A stretch of DNA of 64,000 nt from Ectocarpus siliculosus. Its lineage: Eukaryota; Sar; Phaeophyceae; Ectocarpales; Ectocarpaceae. How positions within the stretch are numbered: the stretch's first letter is position 1; every line of letters starts with the position of its first letter. The notes under the pieces are model-generated. The model did no database searches. It worked only from the letters and a program-made list of their open reading frames with translations, and had not been told where the DNA came from. Shown piece by piece: positions 44,483 to 56,723 of this stretch. A program made the translations under genes and the position numbers. The stretch is taken from positions 1,557,601 to 1,621,600 of the forward strand of contig FN649749.1 in assembly GCA_000310025.1 (NCBI GenBank). Direction: 5' to 3'.

Positions 44483-47400
44483 ATGTTGGCTGAGCCGAAG
44501 CATCTTCTCGCCGCCATGATGGCCGTCCTGTCCATCGGCCACGCGTCTGGCCAGTGTGCCAGTGCGCTCTACGTGTTCTGGGGTCCGTGTGCCAACTCGA
44601 CGTGTGAATCGGCTCAGCTGTATTTCCCGATCCAATGGGAGGCAGACGTGAGTGGTGGGATGCATGAATCACAACGCGACATGCGTTAACTCGGTGGCGT
44701 GACAGCTATAGTATAGTCTATTCTGCGCGAGTAGAATAAAGAGGAGCTATGTAGAGCGCACGCTGAGAAACTCTTGGGTTCTTCAACTCGCTAGAGCACG
44801 CGCCATCCGTCATGCGTTGATACGTACGACAGAATTCATTCGCCCCTTTCGCCTGACGTTGCCAGAATGTTCAACTGGAACACTCACGCGTTCCTGTCGT
44901 TGCCCCCTGCTTGGTGTGTGACTTCGACCTGTGCAGTGCGTTGCGTCCAACCCGATCGTGACAGTCGATTTCACGGCACCTATCGTGAACAGCGGTGTTG
45001 CCTCGGCCACTGTCGAGGGCAACTCGACCACCGTGTACGGCGAGGTGTCGGATGATCAGATGAGCGTCACGTTCGGCATGGGCGAGTCTGGTGTAGATCC
45101 AAGCTCCTACGATTCAGGTTGGTCCGGGTTTCTGGTTAGTCTCGACAATTGCGACACCTCCTACACCTGGAGCGACAACTTCTTCGAGGTGTCCTACGTC
45201 GACGACGAGCAAAACACGATCGACCTGTCCGCCTTTGAAGACCCTGACATCGAGATTCCTGACACCGGGATATGTCGTGAGTACGGTTCAGGGGATGGTG
45301 CCAACTCAAACACTGAGTAAGAAACGAATAGGTCGTCTCCAATGCCATTGTTGTTACACTGCTCGAACATGACTTCCTGATCGAAGAGGGGGGGGGGAGA
45401 GGTTGCGCTGCCGATGGGAAGGGGGTCGACTGTATTGTGTACTAGCCGTTCCATAGTTCACCGTCTGTGCCTGCAACGTCGATGACGGCAACATTTTATG
45501 AACGAAACATCGACCTGTAGGGTAGTCTGCCACCTCCCCACTTCAGATGGACATGCCCTTGTCGTTCCATTCTTCTCCTGTCCTGGCAGCCACTCCTAGC
45601 CCGGTCACGCCGTCTCCAGCCGCACTAGCACCTGTCACCAACGCTGCTGCTAGCCCCACGGAAGCAGGCTCCTCGCTCGCACTCGGGTGCTACGAGGATG
45701 ACCCCGAAGACCGTATCATGGACAACCTCGCTCTTTCCGACTCGTCCATGACAACCGAGGTGAATAGATGTCAGAAGATGCTATTTGGTCCCACTCCGAC
45801 ATTTGGTCGCATGTTTCTTGGGTTGTGTCAAGACGATCAATTACAAAGGCATTCCAGAACCTTTGCTCATCGACACGGCATATGGGTGACGGTGTCCTCC
45901 TAGCAAGACCGTGAAGAATCTGCCATCACGTTGGAAATTGAGCCCTCCCAAGGTCTGGGGTAAAAGCCAGCATTGCACGTAGACGAGGGCGGGGGTGTTG
46001 TTCCTGTTGACCTTGTGCAGGCATTCGAAAATGCCACCACGCAGGTGTTTCGCTGTTGCTGGTCGTAAACAAACGCTCCGCGTGTCCACGTCAATCACTC
46101 GCTCACATCCCCGCATGCGGCGTAGGAGACCGGCTTCATGTGAGATTGTTACGGGAACGCATATGTCGCTATCCTGGGTCTCATGACGTTGTCTGACTGA
46201 GACAATTGCGCTTATTAAGCATAAAGGATCATCTCTACGGTCTACATGAACATCTGAATTTGGACATTGTGCACCCCTACACTCGTTGAGCTGGCGCGTG
46301 AAACGTGTCCAAGGCTACCCCGATGATCCAGTCTTCTTCCATTCTGTCCGCAACGGGCTAAAATGCACGTCCGCTCGTTTGTTTTCCGCGTTCCTTCTCC
46401 TACTGGCCATATTGTACGGTGGCGTTATTCTAACATCAGCTGTGCGAGCTGACATGCGTCGGAAGCACCTACTTTGCCACACAATACCGACGAGAGGTGA
46501 GTTACGGCCGATAGCGTAGAGCCATGTGCTGAAAATGGTGAATGTTTCTAAGGCTTCGTTGTAGTGAGGTGGAGGCACAATGTTGAAATTGTTATTTCAG
46601 ATCATCTTCTTCTCTCCCGACATTTCCGAAGGTTCTGTGCACACACCAATGCCCAAGGATCTTCTTACACGTTTTCTGTCCCGAGTGACGGTCGAGGTGT
46701 ACCATTCTTGGTCCTCCACCCTTGGGCGCGTTCCGTGTTCTCTTTCACACACTACGACCACCGGGGCAAGGAAGCCAATACACAACGAGTTGTCGAGTAG
46801 AGTCCAAACCGGTTGTGAATGTACTTCAGTAGGAAAATAGTAACAATGGTGACAATGGCGAGGAGCGGGTACCGCCTAGAAAAGCAATAAAACCATGTTG
46901 AGACAGTTGGCCCCCGAACGTCGGAGAAGCGGGGTGAACTACATGGAATGTATTTCAGTCCTGTATCATGAGAGCTTGAAATCGAGCAATGTGTGTCATG
47001 TTTCAAGTGCGTGTCGATGAACGAAGCGCTGAGGTCGAATTGGTGAATCGCCGTTGTTTTCGCGTTCCCGAAGACATCAGTCCCCACACGTGCTGTTTCA
47101 TCAAGTCATGAACGAAAAGGGCTACAAGCTTCTTCTCGTCGGACTGGCGGTGTGTTCGAGCTTTCCTCGTCTCTACCGACACTAACTCTGTCGCCTCCGC
47201 CAACCAGTGGTCTCAACCAAACCCCCCACCCCGCTCTTCTGCTCACGTTACCTCCACCAAATACCACGAACACGTGCACAGTGCTGGTGCGGTTCGGCTG
47301 ATGCGGACTACGCTCTACACGGGGAGTCCACCGGCTGCACCTACGCCTGCTCAGGGGACACTTCTCAAACGTGCGGCGGGTTCAACGCCGCCAACGTCTA

Positions 47401-50400
47401 CCTCTACCCGGATGACAGCACTCCCAGCCCCACTCCTAGCCCCATTCAAGAAGGCCCCTCTCCTGCACTTGGGTGCTACGCGGATGACCCCGAAGACCGT
47501 ATCATGGACGACCTCGTTCTTTCCGACTCCTCCATGACAACCGAGGTGAGTAAGATGTTGGAGGATCTTGTATAGTCCCACTCCGTATAGTAGTCGGTTG
47601 TATCTTGGTTTGTGCAACGACGAAGAAATGTACAGGCATGCCGCGTCATGCTCAAATGACATCCCAAGATGCGGTCATCACGTCGATAATCGAACCGCTC
47701 GAGATTTCTCGTTATAAGGGGTAACGACACGCCAAGTAGACATAGGTCAGGTTTTTCCAGTCGGACGGTTTCCACGTTTCGACTGGTAGGTATTTTGCAG
47801 GTGCTGGTCGTGAGCGAAACGCTCCGTTTTCACCACTCACGTACATCCCGGCATACGTGGTAGAGAGACTGAGATCATGTGAGATTGTTACGGGAACGTC
47901 CAGTCTCTGCATGTATTGCCTTGGGTCTCATAATGTTGGGTGACGGAGAGAAAATGGGCACAACGGCAGGCAGAAAAAAGACCAGCTCCATTGTCCTACA
48001 TGAAGACGCTTATTTACTCATTGTGCGCCTCTAGTCGCTGAGACGGTGCATCAAACGTGTCTTACGCCATCACGTTGATCTATTGTTTTTCTGTCCTGTC
48101 TGCAACTTGCTGCACTTTCTTGTCCTCCTTGTCGTATTGTGCCGTGGCGTCAATCGGACATCAGCTGTGCGAGCTGACATGCGAAGGAAGCACCTACTTC
48201 GCCACACAATACGGACGAGAGGTGAGTTACGGCCGATAGCGTAGAGTCATGCGCTGAAGCCATTTCGAAAGGTTTCGGCTAGTGACGAACGTTTCAGAAG
48301 CACACGTTGAAACTTCTGTAGAGAGGTGGTTTCTTATCGTCTTGTTCTCCTGCGATGTTTCCGAAGGCCCAGTAGACACACCAACAACCCGGAATGAGCG
48401 TCTTACACGTTTCATATTTCATATTTGGAGCGACGGTGGAGTCGTACCATTCTTGGTCCTCTGCCCTTTGCCGTGTTCCGTTTTCACGTTCTCAAATTGG
48501 GACCAAGAACAGCCAATACACAAGAAGGTTCCGTGTAAAGTCTAGCACGGTTGTCGATGTGGAAAAAGAGAAACGACGGCGACAGCGACAAGATGCGTGC
48601 ATTACGTAGAACAGCAGTGAATACGATTGGAGACAGTTGGTCTCCAAACGCCATTTATATATAGTGGAGCATACGTTCAATCCTTCAACGTGAGAAATTG
48701 AAACATCAACATCGGGCAACTTGGCCATGGTTCAACTGCATATCGGTGGACGAAGCGCTGAGAATCGCCTGTGTTCACGCGTTCCAAAGGTCTAGTCCCC
48801 ACACACAATATTTTCAGAAGTCATCGAAAAGGACTACAAGGTTCTGTACGTTGAGCTGTTCTTGTGGTCGCACGTTCCTCGTTTCTACCGGAACCCACTC
48901 GGGCGCCTCCGCCAACCTACGTTCTCGACCAAATCGCCCACCCCGCCCGTCTGTCAACGGAACCTCTACCTATTATCACGAACGCATGCACAGTGCTGGT
49001 GCGGTTCGGCTGGTGCGGACTACGCTCTACACGGGGAGTCCACCGACTGCACCTACGCCTGCTCCGGGGACACTGACCAAACGTGCGGCGGGTTCGACGC
49101 CGCCAACGTCTACCGCTACCCGGATGACAGCACTCCCAGCCCCACTCCTAGCCCCACGGAAGCAGCATCCTTTGTCGCACTTGGGTGCTACGGGGATGAC
49201 CGTGAAGACCGCATCATGGACGAGCTCGTTCTTTCGGACCCCTCTATGACAACCGAGGTGATTCCAACGTCGTGGATTTTCGTTGATACCACTCGGTAAT
49301 GTCTTGCAATCATTTCTTGGATTGTGTGAACAGGGAAAATGCAGAGGTATGCCTGCACCGTTGCTTATCGACACAGTGTACATGTGACGGTTTCTCCAAA
49401 AAACGGCCCCCAAGATGCGGACATAACGTCGGACGGTTCTCGCTAGTTGAGGTAAATGCATCAGTAGACTAGGGCCGGCGTTGCTGCTGACCTTCTTGAA
49501 GTATAATAAACAGTTTCCACCTTCCGGCTGTTAGGTATTTTGCAGGTGCTGGTCGTAGGCAAAATGCTCCGCTTGTCGACGGTTGTCACTCATGCACATC
49601 CCCGCATCCGTCGTAGGAGACTGACTTCATGTGAGAGTGTTTTGGGTGTTTTGGGAACGCCCAGTCTCTGTATGGGTTGCCCTGGGTCTCATGATGCTGT
49701 GACACGCGCAAAAATGGCAGACAAGAACTAGCTCTGCCGTCCTTCATGAAGAGCCGTAGTTGCGCATTGTTCACGCCTATTTAGTCGCCGAGGCGGTGCG
49801 TGAAATGTGTCCCAAGCCATCCCGTTTATCAGTTTTTCCTCTCTCTCTACGACTACACTGCGCTCATGATGCACGTCCGCCGTGTGCTGTTTGATTGCTG
49901 CACTTCTCCTCCTTGCCGTATTGTACCGTGGCGACATTCTGACACCAGCTTTGCGAGCTGACATGCCTCGGAAGCACCTACTTCGCCACACAGTACGGAA
50001 GCGAGGTAAGTTAAGCCCGATAGCGTAGCGCCGTGCGTGAAACCTTATCGAAGGCTTCGTTTTGGGGACAAACGTTTCAGAATACGTTGAAACCGCTGTG
50101 CATGTGTGATTAAAATCACCTTGTTCTCCTGCGTTGCCGAAGGTTCAGTAGACACAAAATTTTCCAAGGAGCCTCTTACACGTTTCCGAAGAACGGTTGC
50201 CAATGTGGGAAAAGCGAACGGCGACAACCGCAAGCGGCAGGCACTGCACGGAGAGAGAAGTCAAGACATTTCAAGACATTGATCCCGAAATGCCCGGAGA
50301 GTGGGGTAAACATTGATGGAATACATGTCATGTATGGCATGTTTCAGGTGCATGTCGATGGACATAGTTCTGAAATTGTATAGATGAATCTCTGTTGTCT

Positions 50401-53400
50401 TCGCGTTCCCAAAGGCGCTGGTCCTAAGCGGGTTGTGTTGAAATTGTTTCGCAATATCTATCGAATAACAACAAACTTCTGCAAGTCGGGCTGGCCGTGT
50501 GGTCGAGCTTTCCTCGTCTCTACCAGCCCCTTGTGTCTGTTGCCTCTGCTCAACGCATTCTTGACCAGATCCCTCACCCTTACCACAACGAAAACACGCA
50601 CAGTGCTGGTGCGGGTCGGCTGGTGCCGACTACACTGTACACGGGGAGTCCACCGACTGCACATACGCCTGCTCAGGGGACGCTGACCAAATGTGCGGCG
50701 GGTACGACGCCGCCAACGTCTACCGGTACACGGCTGAGAGCACTCCCAGCCCCACTCCTAGCCCCACGGAAGCTGTTTCCTTCGTTGCTCTTGGGTGCTA
50801 CGAGGATGACCCCGAAGACCGTATCATGGACGACCTCGTTCTTTCGGACGCCTCCATGACAACCGAGGTGATTGGAATATTGGAGGGTTTTGTTTGGTAC
50901 CACACCGCATAGTAGTCGAATGCAACTTGGTTTGTGTGAAGGCGAAGAAATGCAGGTGCATGATCCCATGCACTTTTCTAACCGACACGGCGTACGTGCC
51001 ACGGAAGTCTCCAAATGAGCCCCCTCAAGATGGGGTAATCACGTTGGGAATCGAACCTCCCATGGTATTGGCATCATTCCAAGTGGACGAGGGTCCGGGT
51101 TGCTGTTGACCTTCATTAGGTACCCCAAACAGTTCCACCTTTCGGCTGTTGGTGTTTTGCAGTTCCTGGCCGCAAGCAAAACGCTCTGTGTGTCCACGGT
51201 AGTGACTCACTCACGTCCCCGTATGCATCATAGAATGCCGGTTTAACTTTAACGTGAGATTGTTATGGAAACGCATATGACAGTACCCTGGATCTCATGA
51301 TCTCACTAACATGACAAATGCTCGTCTTGAATGAAGGGCCGTAGTTGCACGGTGTACCCCTACGCCCGCTGATAGGGTACGTGAAACTTGTCAAAAGCCA
51401 TCCCGTTGATCCGTTCTTCAATTTTCTCTGCAGCGTGCTGAAAACGCGCATCCGCTGGTTTTGGTTGCCCCATTTATTTCTCCTCCTTGCCGTAATGTGC
51501 CGTGGGTGTAACTCTGAAATCAGTTGTGCGAGCAAACATGCGTCGGGAGCATCTACTTCGCCACACAATATGGACGAGAGGTGAGTCAAGGCCGGTAGCG
51601 TAGAGGCGCGCAATGAAAAAGGTGGAATGTCGTTGTTTCGGTGACGAATGTTTCAGATGCACGGGTTGCAACCACTGTGCATGTGTGATTTCAGATCAAC
51701 TTCTTCCCCTGCGACATTTCCGAAGGTTCAGCAGACACGCCAGTTCCTCAGGAGCCTGGAACACGTTTTCTATCTCGAGCGACGCTCGAGTGGTACCATT
51801 CTTGGTCCTTCACCCTTTCGCGGGTTCTGCGTTCCGTGCACACATGGCGACCACCGGAGGAATAGCCCGTGAAGATAATTTGAGGCAGCAGTTTTGTCCC
51901 TAAATACGAGGGTAGTGGGGTATTTTTTCGCGACATATATGTCAATTCATGCCATCTCTCAATGATGTACATGGACGCAGCTCTGGGATCGTCTTGGCGA
52001 ATCGCTACCAAGCAGGTGTTGATAGCAGGACTACACACTTGACATCGGGCTGGCCGGGCGGTTCGTGCGGTTAAGCTGTCCTTGTCTCCAACAACAGCCC
52101 CCCTGTGTCTGTTACCTTTGGATACAGCATTCTCGGCCAAACCTTCCTTCCCGCTCGTCTGTCCACGTCACCTCTACCTGAAAAATACAAAACGTGCACA
52201 GTGTTGGTGCGGTTCGGTTGGTGCCGACTACACTGTACACGGGGAGTCCACCGACTGCACATACGCCTGCTCAGGGGACGCTGACCAAACGTGCGGCGGG
52301 TTCGACGCCGCCAACGTCTACCGCTATACGGATGACAGCACGCCCAGCCCCACTCCTACCCCCACGGAAGCAGCCCCCTTTGTCGCACTTGGGTGCTACG
52401 GGGACGACCGCGAAGCCCGCATCATGGACGACCTCGTTCTTTCGGACTCCTCCATGACAACCGAGGTGATGACAACTTGAGGATATTGTTTGGTTGCACT
52501 CTCGTCATAGATCGAATGGTTTAGGTTCTTAGAAAGACGACCAACAATCCGAGGTACGCCAATTGGGTTTTACCTGCGTGTCGACAGACGCACAACATGT
52601 TCTTCATACCTTTTCTCGCAACATGGCATACTTAAGAGATGTTTTCGAACACCCCCCCGACATGCGGTCACCATGTCGGGACTCGAACCATAAAGTTCGA
52701 CCTTGTTGGTTTCGGTAAACTCGGTGACCTTCACCTCCATCGGCGCTTGTGTACGTAGAATTCTGCCGTTACTGACCTTGTGTCACCCTACGCAACAAGT
52801 ATTGTCCTGGGTCCACGGTGTCGTTCCTCGACACGCCCCGGATGATGTATGTAGTACTGCAACGCCGGCCCCCCGCGTCGGTATGGCTGTGCGTCGTTGT
52901 GTTTGGTGGCCGACCAATGTCTTGGATGCCAATAAAATGTAATGTGTTTTGTTTCTGTTCCTTGAGAGAATTTGTTCTCCGAAACCTGTTCGAGTGCCGT
53001 CGAGTTGTAAAACACCAGCCGGTTCCGACAGGACTTCTCCTGTTCCCTCGACACGTTGTCCAATGTACACGCCTTACGTGGTGCCTGCTTCTCTTGTCTC
53101 GCTGCGTCCCATTCAAAACCTCAAGTTCCTTTCTCTCTTCTCGTTGCCCCTTTCTTTCTTTACATGTTCGTGTGTCTGACATCAGCTGTGCGAGCTCACA
53201 TGCCTCGGTAGCACCTACTTCGCCACACAGTACGGGAGAGAGGTGAGTTCAGGCAGATTGCAGTGGCCTTTACGGCCATCCGCTTGGAATCTAGCCAGCT
53301 TGTACCATCTTTCGGGAGCCGCAGTGATGTTGTGCATCCTCTTGAGTATTGTTGCATTCGGTTGTACATCCTGTTTCCGCCGTAGGAACAATTGTCTTGC

Positions 53401-54692
53401 CGATTGTACCAGCGCGGCGTACGACTTGCCGCACATGAAGCATGAAAAAGAGGTGCCGATGGACGTGGTAGGCGTGAGAACCGTACAGCCTGTCATATTT
53501 GCCTCATTTCGTTGATGAAACAAGCCCTATTGATGTGATAGAAGTATATGTGAGTGAGTTGCGGATCTTTCAACGAGGACCGCCACACCCAAGAGTGTTG
53601 TTGAAATCCCTGCACTAATGCACAAGGGTTCCGAGGTTCTACCCGTGCGACTCCCGTTACGGCCGAGCTTTCCTCGCCTCGACCAAAGACTAAGTTCCCG
53701 TTTGTCCGTTTGATTTTCTGTCTTCCTGTGTTTCCTCTGCCGAAACTCGCACGCACAGTGCTGGTGTGGTTCTGATGGTGCGGACTACGCTTTGCACGGG
53801 GAGTCCACCGAATGCACCTACCCGTGCTCGGGGGACGCTGATCAATTGTGCGGCGGGTTTGACGCCGCCAACGTGTACCTTTTCACGGGCGAGACGTCGA
53901 CATCGTCCCTCGTGGGATGTTACCAAGACGAATCGGATGCCCGCATCATGGAATTCGCGCTGACGGACACTTCTTCCATGACAATGGAGGTGGGCGCGGG
54001 TTTGGGTACCGATCGGTAGCTCTAGCAGTAGTCTTTTTGTGGTCAACGCTATATGTGCCGATTTCGCAAGACAAGCACGCGCCTATCTCTTTGAGGGAAG
54101 ACTCAGGACCGTTTTTATTTCGGACAGTGAGTATTTGATCAAGTTTGCAGCAGTGAGAGATTTCGTTTCGATATCGATGACAGTTTTCCGCTCCTTCCGC
54201 CCGCTGTTGTTGGCATTTTCTAAAACGTTTCGTTTTGCAGATGTGCGAGGCAGAGTGCAGCGGCAACACGTACTTCGGCATGCAGTACGGGACGGAGGTG
54301 AGAGGTGGCCGCTTGCGAAACAGCCACGCCAATAATGAATTTCATGTACAGTACGCCATTCTCTCACATCATATTTCTCGTTCCTCATCTTGGACAACGT
54401 TTGGTGATGACTGCTTCTGTAAAGGCCTACCTATTATAGTACTCGTGGAGTCCCTCGTGCAGTATCATCGCTTGACCCAACTTGACAACGATCGACAAGG
54501 AAAATGACAGCGGAATGTTCGTTTTCTTGCGTCGTGTCTTTTGGCCATCAATCTCTCTAGTGCTTCTGCGGAGGAGAGTCAACCGACCTCTTGCAGCATG
54601 GGGAGTCAACTGCTTGCGACTACGAGTGCCCGGGGGACTCGGAGCAAGTGTGCGGAGGATTCTACGCCATGAGCGTGTACTCCTACTCGTAA
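44483..54692 (+). CDS. Secreted six-WSC-domain protein, 15 exons, complete
   Basis: Exons: 44483-44647, 44937-45276, 45590-45759, 46440-46496, 47282-47545, 48165-48221, 48994-49257, 49949-50005, 50604-50867, 51524-51580, 52202-52465, 53186-53242, 53759-53989, 54241-54297, 54561-54692. The sum is 2,436 nt, 811 residues. Residues 1-24 are a signal peptide (LLAAMMAVLSIGHASG). Exon 2 encodes an acidic domain of about 113 residues that I do not recognise. Six WSC domains follow, each assembled from three phase-0 pieces: GCYEDDPEDRIMDNLALSDS to MTTE; LCELTCVGSTYFATQYRRE; and CWCGSADADYALHGEST to QTCGGFNAANVY. Each carries the eight-Cys WSC pattern. Linkers are Ser/Thr/Pro-rich (DDSTPSPTPSP). There is no C-terminal membrane anchor. 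WSC domains are thought to bind glycans; a wall or matrix role is inferred. Confidence 0.88.
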
Positions 54693-56097
54693 TAAGATCC
54701 CACCACGAATTTTCGTGTCCTAGATTCGCGTCAGAGATTGGTGCTCTAGAGTATTGTGTACCAAGTTGCGGCCGAGACAATGGCAACACCCCTCCGATAC
54801 ATTTCGTGGGGGAGACAGAGGAGACGGTCGAAAACGTCGCAGACGCCAGAAACGATATGTATTTTCGGTTCCAAAGTTCGTTGTCAGCAACGTTGGTGTA
54901 CCCCGCCAAATCTTTGCATCGCTCAACGTCAATTGTGGTCATGGGATCAAAGGTGGCATGTTGCCTGGGTGTGATGGCTTGATCGGCCGCCTATTGTAAC
55001 TACGGTAGCACTCGGTTTATGAACGTGAGGGTTCAACCTTCTCGAAAGAACTCGAACCCCACCCTAGAATAAGCCCTAGTCTACGTCGCCCCCGTTGGTG
55101 TGCCCACGGTGGGGAAAGGAGCGATCCTGGTGGCGGTGCGTTCTTTCCCCCCTCCAGGATCTGGTCACTATTGATGAAAGGCTAAAGTGCTCGGCGTGGT
55201 TGTACTTCTCTACACGAAGAAGCGGGATTCTTACGGGCCGTGATTGTAGCTCTAATCTTCCCATCATGCAACGGGGTAGCATATTTCTACTGGTCGCCGT
55301 TGGCGAACTGACCGACTGAGTGGTTGCCATCCGGCGTTGGCGTTGATGTTTGTTTTGGTTGCGGTTGTAGTTAACCTTGTATGTTTCTCTCCAGTGCATG
55401 CCGTGGGACTCGTGGTCCAGATTGGAACTAGACTACGCCACGAGATCCATAGACTAGTTGGTGTAAGGTTTTGACGTGATGACGGAAGACAATGCTGGAT
55501 TGATGAAGTCATGTTCGTTTCTGCCTACTCTTCTTGGATATATTTGTTCTCCTTTCGAGGAAGATATACTGTATAGTGCAGGTAGGATATAACCTTCATT
55601 TCGTACATAGATGCGTTATAGTCGCGATCTGGTTATATCTATGACTACACATCGCTTGGCAACAGGAGTAAAAACATGTTTCTTTCTGGGTATGGGTTTG
55701 TGCAGCATTCATATTTCGAGGGTTGTACATGGAGGAGGGGTGGCCAGTATTCAGATTTGGCCCGTAGATCTAGCGCAGAGTGATTTCACGCGAGACGAGA
55801 AACGGATGGACGTAGGTATATATTCTACAGTAGCCGATGGGTTAGTCTACTGTATGCGTATACGATAGAGATCGTTTCAGCGCGTCCCCGTTGCTCTTCT
55901 TCTATCCCGGTTTTCTGCAAACGAACGACGCAAGCCCTGTTCAGTAAACTTATTTTTACATCTTATTCTTGACAACACCAATACTGGAGCACGCGCGACC
56001 TGACTCTGGTCTGAGTGTACATGTTGTACATGCACGAAAAATACAAGACATCGAACACGAAAAGTATGAAAACTTGGTACACCCCATTTTAGCCCTC
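54693..56097. other. Intergenic stretch between the WSC gene and gene B
   Basis: It holds the 3' flank of the WSC gene. Open frames here (for example 55611-55868) have no supporting features. Confidence 0.4.
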
Positions 56098-56472
56098 CCC
56101 GCCCCCCCCGGTGTTGGCCATGGGGGTTGGGTTTTCGTCGCTTGGCAGCGATGTTGTAAAACAAGCCGATCACTTCGTGAGCTCGGCAACCAGGTTACCG
56201 CTTTTGTTTTGCCTTTGTTTTTTTTTTGCGGTAACCATGAATGGTGGTCGAGTAGATTATGTTGTGCAGGGTCGAGAACCCTCCGCGCAAGGGGGATAAT
56301 CGCACCACGTTGTGTTAAAATTGGTCAAGCACCCTCGAGGCAGTTACACAGGGCTTACAACTGTCTCTCTGTGGAGTGGCCCGGTGAGAACCCGGCGTGC
56401 TCCGTCCCGGCTTTGTAGGGATACGAGGTCAATGGTCTAACGACTACGGCATGCACGACTATGAGTACACCC
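56098..56472 (+). repeat. R1 copy 4, opposite orientation, with internal deletion
   Basis: Its reverse complement matches the R1 copies at 13.1, 15.2 and 37.2 kb. A segment of about 150-200 bp between the ACCCGGCGTGCTCC block and the CTCGAGG block is missing, so the TA insertion region is deleted here. Confidence 0.7.
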
Positions 56473-56723
56473 CTCCCCCCCCCCCGACAAGAACGCTTCA
56501 TACATACTGTGCACTATTCGTGACGAGCACACTCGAGAGGTGTAAAAATCTGGCGTACAGACCTGGTACAGATTACTGGTCCGACACACACGCGAACGAT
56601 GCACTTGCGTAGCACACACAGGTACAGACAAAACACAAATACACATCGCCAAACATCTCTCGACGCCCGCGGTACCCTCGCGCTCTGTGGAGCGTCCAGA
56701 CGGGTTCCACCGAACACACAGCT

